From Saussurea involucrata (Eukaryota > Streptophyta > Magnoliopsida > Asterales > Asteraceae): 64,000 bases of DNA. The stretch is from the NCBI GenBank assembly GCA_033807775.1, contig CM066321.1, positions 234,352,350 to 234,416,349 on the forward strand, given 5' to 3'. Positions 1 through 8,910 of this stretch are shown piece after piece. A program made the translations under genes and the position numbers. How positions within the stretch are numbered: position 1 is the stretch's first letter; each line of letters starts with the position of its first letter. The notes below the pieces were generated by a model. The model saw only the letters and a list, made by a program, of their open reading frames with translations. It had not been told where the DNA came from and did no database searches.

Positions 1-1105
1 GAACGCGTGAAAGTAGCCAATAGTCGGAATGTGATTATTCATGATCTCGTAGGGCGTCTTGTTGAATCGCTTGTACAGAATCGTGCGATTTTGCGTGTAA
101 CAAGCTGTAGACACTGCTTCAGCCCAAAGATATAGCGGTAGATTGGCTTGGGAAAGCATTGTGCGTGCCGCTTCGACTAGGGTACGGTTACGTCTTTCCA
201 CCACACCATTTTGCTGAGGAGTGCGTGCGGCAGAAAAGGTGTGCGAAATTCCGACGGAGGAGAGATAACCGTCCATCTTGGAATTCTTGAATTCCGTCCC
301 GTTGTCGGTTCTGATGGACTGAACTTGTTGACGCTTGTTCAATTGGACCGTCTTGAGATGCTTGATGATGATCTCAGGAGTTTCATCCTTTGAGCGGAGA
401 AACATCACCCAGGTGTAACGGGAGTAATCGTCCACTATCACCAGAACGTACTTGCGCTTGTTGATACTCGCAACACGCATCGGTCCACACAAATCCATGT
501 GAAGGAGTTCGAGAGTCCGAGAGGTGCTGGGAGTGTCCTTTGGTGGATGGGATGCACGCTTCATCTTTCCCTTCTCGCATGCCTCGCATAGATGATCCTT
601 TACGAACTGAAGGTTGGGCATGCCTCTAACGTGTTTGCCGAGCACCAGCTGATTGATGTTTCTAAAGTTGAGGTGCGAGAGGCGTCGATGCCAGATCCAA
701 GCTTGGTCGGAAGAGGCCTTTGACAGAAGGCAGACAGGGTTATCAATTGAAAGAGCCGAGAGATCAATGGTGTAGAGGTTGGTTCTTCGATGTCCAACCA
801 GTAGTGTCTCACCGTCGTCGGTGAGTATTCTACACCTTGTCTTTTTGAAACTGACCTCAAGATCTTTGTCGCAGAATTGGCCTATGCTGAATAAGTTGTG
901 ACCCAACCCTTGGACGTGTGACACCTTCTTGATGGTGATCTTATCATGCACGATGTCGCCGTAGCCCACAATCGGCGAACGCTCGTTGTTGCCAAATCTC
1001 ACATCTCCTTGATATTCTTCTTTGTAGTTCGTGAGAAGCTCCCTCCTTCCGGTCATATGCTTGGAGCATCCTGAATCTAAGTACCACACATGACCGCCCT
1101 GCAAA
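1..1105 (-). CDS. pol: K1 pol, 5' part: protease motif, gag-pre-integrase, integrase (partial)
   Basis: The frame is open from about 1105 to the window edge. It starts with the copia protease motif WYLDSGCSKHMTG at about 1060-1022. Next comes the gag-pre-integrase zinc-binding region, with WHRRLSHLNF and CEACEKGK near 700-560. The integrase catalytic core then begins with HMDLCGPM and continues through the RTDNGTEF motif (second catalytic Asp) and the PQQNGVVERRN motif (catalytic Glu). The product would process Gag and insert element DNA. It lies in a different frame from the linker upstream, whose stop codon is at 1112, so expression needs a frameshift or a mutation has separated them. I saw no internal stop in the visible part. 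Confidence 0.85.
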
Positions 1106-1111
1106 ACAAGA

Positions 1112-3668
1112 TTAGAGAAGTTTAGGTACCCAAATTTGTTTCGGTCCTGGAGGGTTAGGAGTGGCTCCCTTTGAAGAAACCTGTTTTGGCACGCCTTTCC
1201 CGTTAGGTGAAGAATGTACACCCGTTGGGAGAACTGATTTTCGCGTTTGTCGCCTCTTAGGTGCAGATTGTACACCCGTGGGAGGAACATGTTTTGTGCC
1301 AGGTTGCCTTTTAGGAACTGGTTTAACCTTGGTAGGAGCAGTCCATCTAGGATTGGATCTAGCCTCCCGCCGTGGTTGAACCATTGAATGATTACCCCGT
1401 TTATGAGATGGATTGTTCTTGTAATTACGGGGACTGCGTTTTGCATAGAGATTATATACACAAGATGGTGCATACCAAACATTTTTCAGAATGTCATAAA
1501 AGTTATTCCCACCACAATTAGAACAACAAAGACAATCATGCGATAAACGAATCAAGTGTTGAAGAGAGTTTAGTTTAACAGGAAAAGACACTACTTTTTC
1601 CAAACTAGCTTCAAAATCATTCCAACCACAATTTGAACAACACACGCAATCATGCAATAAGCGAGCCAAATGTGGAAGAGAATTCACTTTAACCGGAAAA
1701 GAAACTTCAAAATAATACTATTGATTCCAATCACTACTGTCTTTGTTTATTCTAGAATTTAAAGCATGGGGAAATGACTTTGATGCATCCTTCTTGACAG
1801 AATCCTCCTTTAGCCACTTTGGTGTTACTCGTCTGGCTTGACCATTTTTAGCTGCAACAGCAGGTACAGAATGATCAGTGACTTTTGAAGGAGTTGGAGC
1901 TTTAATGGAAACTTGTTTAGTCTTTTGCCTTGGCTGTGACGTATTTTGGGAAACAGGTTTAGATGTTAAAATTTTGATCACAGCTGGGCCTTTTGAGTTT
2001 GAACATGCTCCCTTTTCAAAATTGACCTTATGAGTCACAACTGGGGATAAAAAATCTGTGTGACTCGGAAGAGGTTTGTCGAAAGGGAACGACTCGAACT
2101 CTCCCTCATCATCACCTTCTGAGTTCATGAATTCAGAAAAATTTACTTCAGGAATGTCGGGACTTGGACTGGTGGAGGAAGGCGAGGAACTCTTCGTGCT
2201 TGTGTGCTTTGGGGAATTTGGTGCGGAAGCTAAGAAAAAATCAGAGTTCAAATTCCTTAAAACACTCTCGTCTTGAGAAGCATAACCGGTTTGTGAATTG
2301 GAAATCTTGTCTAAATAAACTTTGCACGAAGATTTGTCAGATGAATTTGAGGAATGTTCGGGTGAAATCTCCTTTTTAGATTGGAGTCGGTCAATTTGCT
2401 CTTGAAGCTGACCATTTTTCGCATATTCTTCCATCTTTTCTGTTGCCAAAGCAGACAGTTGTGATGTAAGTCGATGGATTTCACTCCGAAGGATCTCCTG
2501 TCCTTCATCAGGCACAGCTTCGGTTTTGACCGGTTGTTGTTTCTCAAGTTTGTCAAGTAAAGCTTGCTTTTCTTTTGTCATTTCAGACAATTTAGATGAA
2601 AGCGTATTGATTTCACAGAAAGTTTTCCTTTGCTTCACTTGTCATACCATCGGTTATCTCAACTTTGAGTTTCTCAAGAGCTTTGTTTAAATCGTTCTTC
2701 TCATGTTGAAAAACCAGCCGTTCTCTTTCCAATAACTCCTCCAACTCTACTATCTTTGCTTCCAAGATGAGAGGGGGAACATAGAGTTTAAACTCATCTG
2801 TCTCAGTCTTGGTTGCTGGTGCTACATCCTCATCCTTCCTGGAGGAATCCTTGGGTGTTGGCACTTTGTAGGGGTCGAAGTAGTCATTGGAAAGGTACTT
2901 TTTGTTCTTTTGATAAGAGTAATTTAGAGGTTCATAGCAAAATGGAAGTTGAATTCCGAGTTTGTGTGTGCGCTTGTATTCCTCTGTTTCCTCTTCTTTT
3001 TCAGGTTCTAGGGGACCAGTCCACTTGATTTTGTACTCCGGGTACTTTGTAGATAATCCATAACAGGCAAAATCATACAAAATGGGTACATGCCATCTTC
3101 CCTTTTTTAAATAGTGGGGATTATCATATCCGATTCCTCACTCTTTGTTAAAATATGTGAACTCTTTGGGTTTGTTCAGGAAAATGGTTTGATCTGTTTG
3201 TCCCCTTTGGTGGAGTTTGGTTTCAAGGTTTAGGATTTTAGCCACATACTCCTTGTGTTGAACTTGAAGGGAAGAACATTGATAAATAATGTCTTCTTTC
3301 TCATTCAAGCACTGATCAAGCTGACGCTGAAGTTCAGATATTCTGGCCCTTAAGTCTTTGGGTGCTAATGAAAGGATTTTGCATTTATCCTTTAAATCAG
3401 CATTTTCAGACTTATACTTCTCAGTTAACTTTATTTGAACATTAAGCTTTTCTGTTAGAGTTTTAATTTCAAGCTTTTGTTCTTTAGAAGTGGCCTTAAA
3501 GGATTCAGCCTGACCATAAAATGATTGTATAGCACTTAAAAAATCTGGTTGACAAGATTCACATACCTGATTTGCAAGTGCAGCTGCGGTTTCCTCATCA
3601 GTGGAGGAATGATATCCCATGAAGGCATTAGCAACTTCATCTTCATCTTCATTGTCAGATCTTTGCAG
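1112..3668 (-). pseudogene. K1 gag-pol linker: coiled-coil and Cys-rich region, frame-broken
   Basis: Four open stretches (3620-3138, 3080-2613, 2638-1718 and 1687-1112) are separated by stops or frameshifts and look like one original long region between the Gag zinc knuckle and protease. The first two are rich in Glu, Lys and Leu with heptad-like spacing, consistent with long coiled coils. The third has a Ser/Pro-rich acidic segment followed by a basic segment. The last holds a tandem pair of Cys-rich units, each containing HDCxCCSNCG, then a Pro/Lys/Arg-rich tail ending in IWVPK, which commonly precedes the copia protease. Similar long linkers occur in some plant copia elements. The function is unknown, and breaks near 3668, 3100 and 2620 make this copy non-functional. 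Confidence 0.65.
1502..1707 (-). repeat. Tandem duplication of a Cys-rich coding unit
   Basis: Two imperfect units of about 90 bp, spaced about 117 bp apart (from 1502 and from about 1618), each encode a peptide with the core HDCxCCSNCGxNxF. On the plus strand they share the word CAATCATGC followed by AAGTTAAA-like sequence. The paired CxCCxxC clusters could bind metal, but this is not a known zinc-knuckle spacing. The unit probably arose by local duplication inside the K1 linker. Confidence 0.7.
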
Positions 3669-4886
3669 TCAGTAATCATCCTCAGCGAACATTGCTTCTC
3701 CAGTCGCCTTTTGTTTTGCTAAAGCTAGCTTAGCCTCGTAGTAGTGGACATTCTTCACTGTAGGCTGGCGGCAGTCTTTGGCAAAGTGACCAAGTTTCCC
3801 GCAATTATAGAATTTCACGGGCTCATCTTTCTTCTTGCGGTCAACTTTCTCAGTCTTGTCCTTCTTTTCAGTCTGATCTTGCTCATCAACCTTCTTCTTA
3901 CCTTCATATTTGTCTTTGTAGTCATGACGCTTGTTGGCAGAAGTGGAGTAGCGCTGACCATTAGTCGTTGGTTTCTTGTAAAACTGTTGTTGCTTGAAGG
4001 TCTTTGTCAGGAGGGCAATGGCTTTCATGAAGTCGTTTACTTCACTATCAGAATCTTCATCTTTCTTCTCTTCCGGTTCAGAATCAGAAGAGTTATGCTT
4101 TTGAGCCCGTTCGGTGTGTCGGCTCGAAGATCTTCCCTTGTTAGTGGAAATTAGAGCAATGGGATCAGCTACAGGCTTGGGTTCAGTCTTCTTTTCGACA
4201 AGCAGTTCATTCACTTCATCTTCATCCTGAAGAAGTGTCTCATAGAGTTCATTTATGCCGATTCTTTCAATCAGGTTGTTATGCCTGACATGAGAAGCAA
4301 AAACTTTCCATTCGGGTAAGAGATTGTTGAGGAACTTGAGAGCATTCTCAGTGTTCGACCTAACTATCCCATTCTTGTTCAGCTCATTGAGTAGAGAGCA
4401 GAAACGTTCATAAGCCTGAGTAAGAGTCTCGCCAGGACGCTGCTTGAAACCATCGAACTTGGTTATAGCAGTATTGATCTTCAGCTGATTTCCCACTGCA
4501 CTCCCACGCATCATTTTGGCAACTTGGTCCCACATGCCTTTAGCCGTGGCTTTGTAGCTGTCCATGGCGGTGTAGATAGAATTGGGAAGAGCTTGTACCA
4601 GATATCTCTTTGCCTGTTTCTCCCCTTCTATCCTCCCTCTTTCAAACTCTGTCATTTCGACAAAGGACTTTTTCTCTTTCTTGGGTCCAGCACCTGCAGT
4701 AGCTGCAATATCCTTCATTGGTGGCGCGATGGGACCTTCTTCAAGAGCTTGCTTGATGAACTCATAGTTGTCCTTTGATTCAATGAAAATCATGAATCTG
4801 TCGCGCCATTGACTGTATTCGTTTGGGTATAGACATGGGGGCTTGGTGTCGGTACCAATTGCAAGTGCATCACGAGAAATAGACAT
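3669..4886 (-). CDS. gag: K1 Gag (copia type)
   Basis: The first in-frame ATG on the minus strand is at 4886 (MSISRDALAIG). The protein is about 405 residues. Its N-terminal half has the copia Gag pattern: a W-R-F-M region, then LVQALPN, then AYERFCSLLNEL near residue 165. A Lys/Asp/Glu-rich segment and a C-terminal zinc knuckle follow. The knuckle reads FYNCGKLGHFAKDC, so the first Cys of CX2CX4HX4C has become Phe, which should weaken RNA binding. The frame runs to a stop at 3669, after which the linker continues in broken frames. Gag would form virus-like particles in the cytoplasm. The call is firm, but this copy is probably not functional. Confidence 0.85.
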   Translation of the reverse strand: MSISRDALAIGTDTKPPCLYPNEYSQWRDRFMIFIESKDNYEFIKQALEEGPIAPPMKDIAATAGAGPKKEKKSFVEMTEFERGRIEGEKQAKRYLVQALPNSIYTAMDSYKATAKGMWDQVAKMMRGSAVGNQLKINTAITKFDGFKQRPGETLTQAYERFCSLLNELNKNGIVRSNTENALKFLNNLLPEWKVFASHVRHNNLIERIGINELYETLLQDEDEVNELLVEKKTEPKPVADPIALISTNKGRSSSRHTERAQKHNSSDSEPEEKKDEDSDSEVNDFMKAIALLTKTFKQQQFYKKPTTNGQRYSTSANKRHDYKDKYEGKKKVDEQDQTEKKDKTEKVDRKKKDEPVKFYNCGKLGHFAKDCRQPTVKNVHYYEAKLALAKQKATGEAMFAEDDY

Positions 4887-5855
4887 CTTTGGTTGCAACG
4901 AAGTGATCGTCAGACGGGTATATCGATTCGAAATGAGAACCTAACGCAAGATTCTAAGAGTGGAGTCCTAACGCAGGTTCTAAAGTGGACTAGAGTGGTC
5001 TTACCGGATAGTAATCCAAGTAAGGTAGTGATCTGAAAGTATCTGAATTGGATTTACGAAAACAAAGCTCAAAAAGTGCAGAGTGGTCCGGATAAGCAGG
5101 AGTTGTCCGGATATCTTGAGTTGTCCGGATAACCAAGGTTACCGGATGCTCTGAAGATACCGGATGGCAGTAACCGGAAAATCAAGACTTTACCGGGTAC
5201 TTAGAAGTTTCCAGAAAGAATGATGTGTTCGGATACTTCGATGATTCCGGGTAAATGAGGATTTCCGGATAAAACGAATTCCGGATACTTTGAGTTGTCC
5301 GGAACTAGATTACCCGGAAAAATAGAAATTTGAAAGACTTACCCGGATGATTGACTTACCCGGATGGATGACTTACCCGGAAAGATGACTTGTCCGGATG
5401 GAACCACAAACGTCCGGACACCTTGATCTGTCCGGAAAACGCGGCTGTGGTGTCCGGACTCTGCGGCTGTTTTGTCAAAATCGATCGAAAATTCCACTAG
5501 GGTTACTCTAATGTGTTCCTGAAAGGTTAGAAACAATCCCAAGCACAAAACAACAATGACCCAATCGATTTTAGAGAAAAAACAACACCTTTTGATAGCA
5601 AAAATCGAATTTTTGAGTAAGAACACTACCAAAATTTTAGAACTTGTTTTGCAAAATTGACCAATCAAACGAACGAATTAGGATGTGAAATTTTGCAGAA
5701 ACTCTTAGAATGATAATGCTAACACAACCCAATAAGTAAAAACAACTGATTTTGATTGAATCAAAAGTCAAGAATTCAAGAAAAAATCAGACGAGCAAAA
5801 GTCAAACTAACCAGAATTTTGATGAATTCAAACCTTGGAATCGATCCGTCCGTCT
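4887..5855 (-). other. K1 untranslated leader between PBS and gag
   Basis: A stretch of about 970 bp with no convincing coding frame. Its right part (5460-5855) is AT-rich. Its middle is the dense CCGG array described separately. In plant LTR elements this position normally carries RNA packaging and dimerisation signals. Nothing else is recognised here. Confidence 0.6.
5003..5458. repeat. Dense array of TCCGGAT / ACCCGGAT motifs in the K1 leader
   Basis: I count about 21 copies of a CCGG-centred word, mainly TCCGGA, ACCGGAT or ACCCGGAT, spaced roughly 15-35 bp apart over 456 bp. Sequence between them is not repeated as a block, so this is not a simple tandem satellite. CCGG is self-complementary, so each copy could pair with any other in RNA. 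It also offers many CG/CHG methylation sites. Confidence 0.85.
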
Positions 5856-5867
5856 GCTCTGATACCA
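5856..5867 (-). promoter_or_regulatory. K1 primer-binding site (initiator Met tRNA)
   Basis: On the minus strand the sequence is TGGTATCAGAGC, the standard plant PBS complementary to the 3' end of initiator methionine tRNA. It sits two bases inside the LTR edge and sets the orientation of K1. Confidence 0.95.
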
Positions 5868-5869
5868 AT

Positions 5870-6151
5870 TGTAGAATCCAGATCCGTGCAACGATTATGT
5901 TTGTGAATAAGCAAATAAGAACAGTTGATATGATTCACAAAGGCTGCCCACTTAGCTAATGATTTAGAGAGAATTACAGTGTAAAGCAGAAAAGCTAAAT
6001 GAGACAACTAGCTAATTTTCTAAGCTAGTTGTGCATTAAATATGTTGGGCCCGTGGTAACAAGCCCATGGCCCGTTCACTATGGACTATGTTTAAGGAAA
6101 TACAAATTACACCCTTGAACTTTAAATCAACACATAAAACTTGCCCTAACA
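5870..6151 (-). repeat. K1 5' LTR
   Basis: 282 bp bounded by TG and CA. On the minus strand it opens with TGTTAGGGCAAG and ends ATTCTACA directly before the PBS. It should carry promoter and polyadenylation signals. The partner LTR is outside the window, so insertion age cannot be judged. Confidence 0.9.
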
Positions 6152-7581
6152 GGTACGATCTTTCTTTTCATCATGCGACTAAAGTCGATAGCCAAGAAGG
6201 CTTCTGCGCGTAAGGACCTTATGGACCTATACGTAGCACAGGTGTCTGTGCCTGATTTTTCTGTCTCCTCCTAGCCGGCGAGCTCTTTTCAGGAGGAGGA
6301 GGAGGTGGAAGCCTTTAGGTTATCGGCGGGTATTCCCGCCGAAATCCGGTTATACACCCCCGACCAACTTAGACCGGCGGAGTGTTTAGGAGGATTCTTC
6401 GTCATGTACGAGTATCCCTTTAGAATAGGATTCAGATAGCCATTTACTCCCCTGGTTAGGGGGTTTTTAGGTATCTTTGACTTATCTCCTGGTCATATCT
6501 TGCCCGAACATGGGCAAATCTTTCAGGAGATCGATCGGATCACCGGTGATTTGGGATGTTCCTTTCACAGTGCGTGATCTGTTGACCGAGTTTGACGTGA
6601 AGTCGGACGACTATCGCCGTTATAGCCTATCCTCTAGGCTAAGAGGAGGACATACATTGGTTCCTGACACCCTGGTCCGCGATCGTGGTTGGAAGGCCAA
6701 ATATGTTCTTGGTCGTGTATGGAGGCTTGGTCGTATAGACGAGGATACTTTTTGGGTCGCGTCAGGGTGGAACACCAGCGGTATATAAAATTTGTTTTTG
6801 TCGTACGTCTTTTTGTACTCAATTTTGTTTTTTTGCTAATCTTTTGTCATTTTTGTTTTCAGACATTGATTTTGCTAGGTTCGGTCCTGCAGTTGATTCT
6901 CAAGAAAAGGTTGTGAGACTTTTCTCTTGTGGAGTCGGAGAGTTATTTGACTCTCCTAGTCGTACGACCATCAGCACTTCAGAAGCTGAAGAGAGAAGTC
7001 AACGAGATACTTCAACAAGGCGAAGACGTCTTCGAACGTGCCACGGATGACACCGACGCTGCCTGGGTCGTTCACTGCGGAGGAGAAGGGGAAAGGTCCT
7101 CAGACTGAGGGTTCCCTTGAGGTTACGACGGTGAACTTTTCGTTACCGTCGGACTTCTTGTTGGACGGCGTCCTGGATAGGGCGAAGATTTTCACTAACT
7201 TGGGAAAATTTCTCCTACCATCCTTCAAAGATCGCTACCGTGGCGCTACCGTGGACGAGACAGGGTCTCACGTCGCAGGCATGACCTTCCTAGTGAGTTT
7301 TTTATTTTCGTCGTATGTCTCTTACTTTCTTAGTAATTTAGACTTACCTTATGTCTTTTCGTGCATCTGTAGGCGTTTCAGGCGTCGTTGTGCCCCTTCG
7401 GCCAACTGGAGGAGCTCTAGAAGGTCGAACCTTGGATCGCTGAGAAACTTCAGCGAGCGTAAGATGACGAGCGTAAATCTCGGGAGGATGAGCGGACGGC
7501 TAAGGCCAAGGCGGAGGCTCTCTCCGTTCGAGTTGAGGATCTCAAGAGTCTCATAGAGACGTCGTCGTTGGAGAAGGAGGA
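6152..7581 (+). pseudogene. T1 antisense accessory gene (Transposase_28-like), 5' part
   Basis: This is the oldest Tat-like copy, cut on the left by K1 and on the right by the LTR of T2. A candidate start is ATG 6173 (MRLKSIAKK), resembling the upstream ATG region of T4. Exon 1 encodes the conserved YEYPF region near 6410 and the later RRYSLSSR region. Intron 1 is 6781-6862 (82 bp, GT...TTTTCAG). Exon 3 carries TTVNFSLPSDF and LGKFLLPSF. Intron 3 is 7293-7372 (80 bp, GTGAG...TCTGTAG), and exon 4 restarts with AFQAS. In-frame stops, for example near 6272 and in exon 4, make it a pseudogene. Intron 2 is not clear in this copy. The C-terminal coiled coil is lost. Confidence 0.7.
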
Positions 7582-8394
7582 TGTTAATGCCAAAAATCGT
7601 CCAAAAGGATAACTTAAGGTTGATTGTGGAATTTAACAACTAAAGAAAACAATCTTTTGACGAAGCGTGCGACAAAGACAAAAATGTAAATGAGACAAAG
7701 AATTTGGTGACGCGGGAAAAAACTCAACGAGAAAAAAACCCGAGGACGACTATGGAAAGTCGTCGCTGCACTATGGTCGCCAAACAGGGGCGATATCCTT
7801 TTGTTTCAAGTGTCGATCGTACAGAGATTACAATACAGATGAAAGGAAATACTTTAAAAGTAAAGTAACAAGTGTTTCGAATGTAAATACGAGTGCGTCG
7901 TGTGTAAAAACTGTAGGTCGTGTGTAAAAACTATGCGTCGAGCGTAGGAGTCATGCGTCGAGAGCGAATTTGTTGAGAGAGATTTCTTTGCTTCGAGGGT
8001 TCTTCGGAAAACTGATATCTGCAAATGAGATTGTGATCTTCGTATTTATAGTCTTCGTAGCTTTAATTGACCATCATGATTGTAGGAGTAACGGTCGCAA
8101 CGGTCACTGCTGTTAATGCTCGTAATTGCTTCTGTCGGTTACGTCCGTTGGCCATAAATGAGATTGACCCTACATTGAATGACAAAAACGTAACAGAAAT
8201 TATATACGTTAGTCGGTCGAGGTCGAGGTCGAGGTCGAGGTCGAGGGGTATGTCACGACGGTCGAGGTCGAGAGCAACTTTCGATTCTCAACTCTGGTCA
8301 ACAAGATAAAGTGTTCATGCTTTTGACTTTATTGTGAGTAAATATTCGTAGTGTTTTGGTCGTGGTCGAGACTAGTGAATTTTTTGCCCAAACA
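7582..8394 (-). repeat. T2 3' LTR
   Basis: 813 bp. On the minus strand it begins TGTTTGGGCAAAAAATTC after a PPT and ends CGATTTTTGGCATTAACA, the same termini as the other Tat-like LTRs here. It contains the conserved U5 block with a GTCGTC stem and a GGTCGA hexamer tandem. It is shorter than the T5 LTRs (about 1370 bp) and diverged from those of T3 and T4, so it belongs to another subfamily. Confidence 0.85.
8215..8273. repeat. GGTCGA hexanucleotide tandem repeat
   Basis: Five perfect consecutive GGTCGA units at 8215-8244, then two more near 8260-8271 after a short gap. It lies inside the T2 LTR. The word matches the general excess of GTCG/CGAC in this family, so it probably grew by slippage from a pre-existing motif. 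Confidence 0.9.
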
Positions 8395-8411
8395 GTTTGC
8401 CCCCAAAATTT
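8395..8411 (-). promoter_or_regulatory. T2 polypurine tract
   Basis: On the minus strand the sequence AAATTTTGGGGGCAAAC ends exactly at the LTR start. The same tract precedes the T4 3' LTR. It primes plus-strand DNA synthesis. Confidence 0.85.
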
Positions 8412-8849
8412 AAAAAGTGGAATGACAAATTCAGATTTCAAAAGTTTTTAAATTTTGCTAGTCGAATGTCCAGGGTCGTGACGCATGTTAAAAATCTCTT
8501 CAGTTGCCTTGGAACTGGATCGGTCCAATTCCAACTAAAGAGGAAGTCGAAGAGGGGTTAAGGTCGTGACGTCATGCTGATGCACGATTGTGCATAACAG
8601 CTGTAAATGCCAGGTGTCGACGATCTGTCGAGCATCTGAAAAGGCAAGGGCACGTGTCAACTATCGAGAGGCTTGATCTGACACGATCGTTTCCACAAAT
8701 AGCGACCCTTGACGGATCTTTTCCATCTTACGATTCCAGAGAGTTTTTAGAGAGATTTTCTTACGATATCTTGGTGCTCTTCGCTCGATACTTTCCAAAC
8801 CTGCAAAGATCTTCGACCTGCTTAGAGTTTCGAGGTTTTTTAGAGCGCC

Positions 8850-8857
8850 TATATAAG
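8850..8857 (+). promoter_or_regulatory. TATA box of the T2 accessory gene
   Basis: TATATAAG lies about 61 bp upstream of ATG 8911 and points away from the T2 LTR, in the accessory-gene direction. Matching TATATAAG boxes precede the accessory genes of T4 (27504-27497) and T3 (62860-62853). Confidence 0.6.
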
Positions 8858-8910
8858 GTACGACTTCTCGATCTTTTTCTTATAACTTTGAGAAACTTTT
8901 AGGTTTAGAA

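Larger units (their letters stand above)
1..6151 (-). mobile_element. K1: Ty1/copia LTR retrotransposon, cut by the left window edge
   Basis: Reading on the minus strand the order is LTR (6151-5870), PBS, a leader of nearly 1 kb, gag, a long coiled-coil linker, the protease motif, gag-pre-integrase and the start of integrase. The rest of integrase, RT, RNase H and the other LTR lie outside the window. Protease-integrase before RT is the copia order. The insertion flank at 6152 is GGTAC, the expected target-site duplication, but its partner cannot be seen. The flank is the accessory gene of T1, so K1 entered after T1. Its right end falls just downstream of where the accessory-gene TATA box should be, judging from the homologous sequence in T2. 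Confidence 0.9.

Noticed and set aside
5856..5867. tRNA genes at the TGGTATCAGAGC sites
   Set aside because: Only the 12-base primer-binding match is present, next to LTR ends. There is no cloverleaf sequence.
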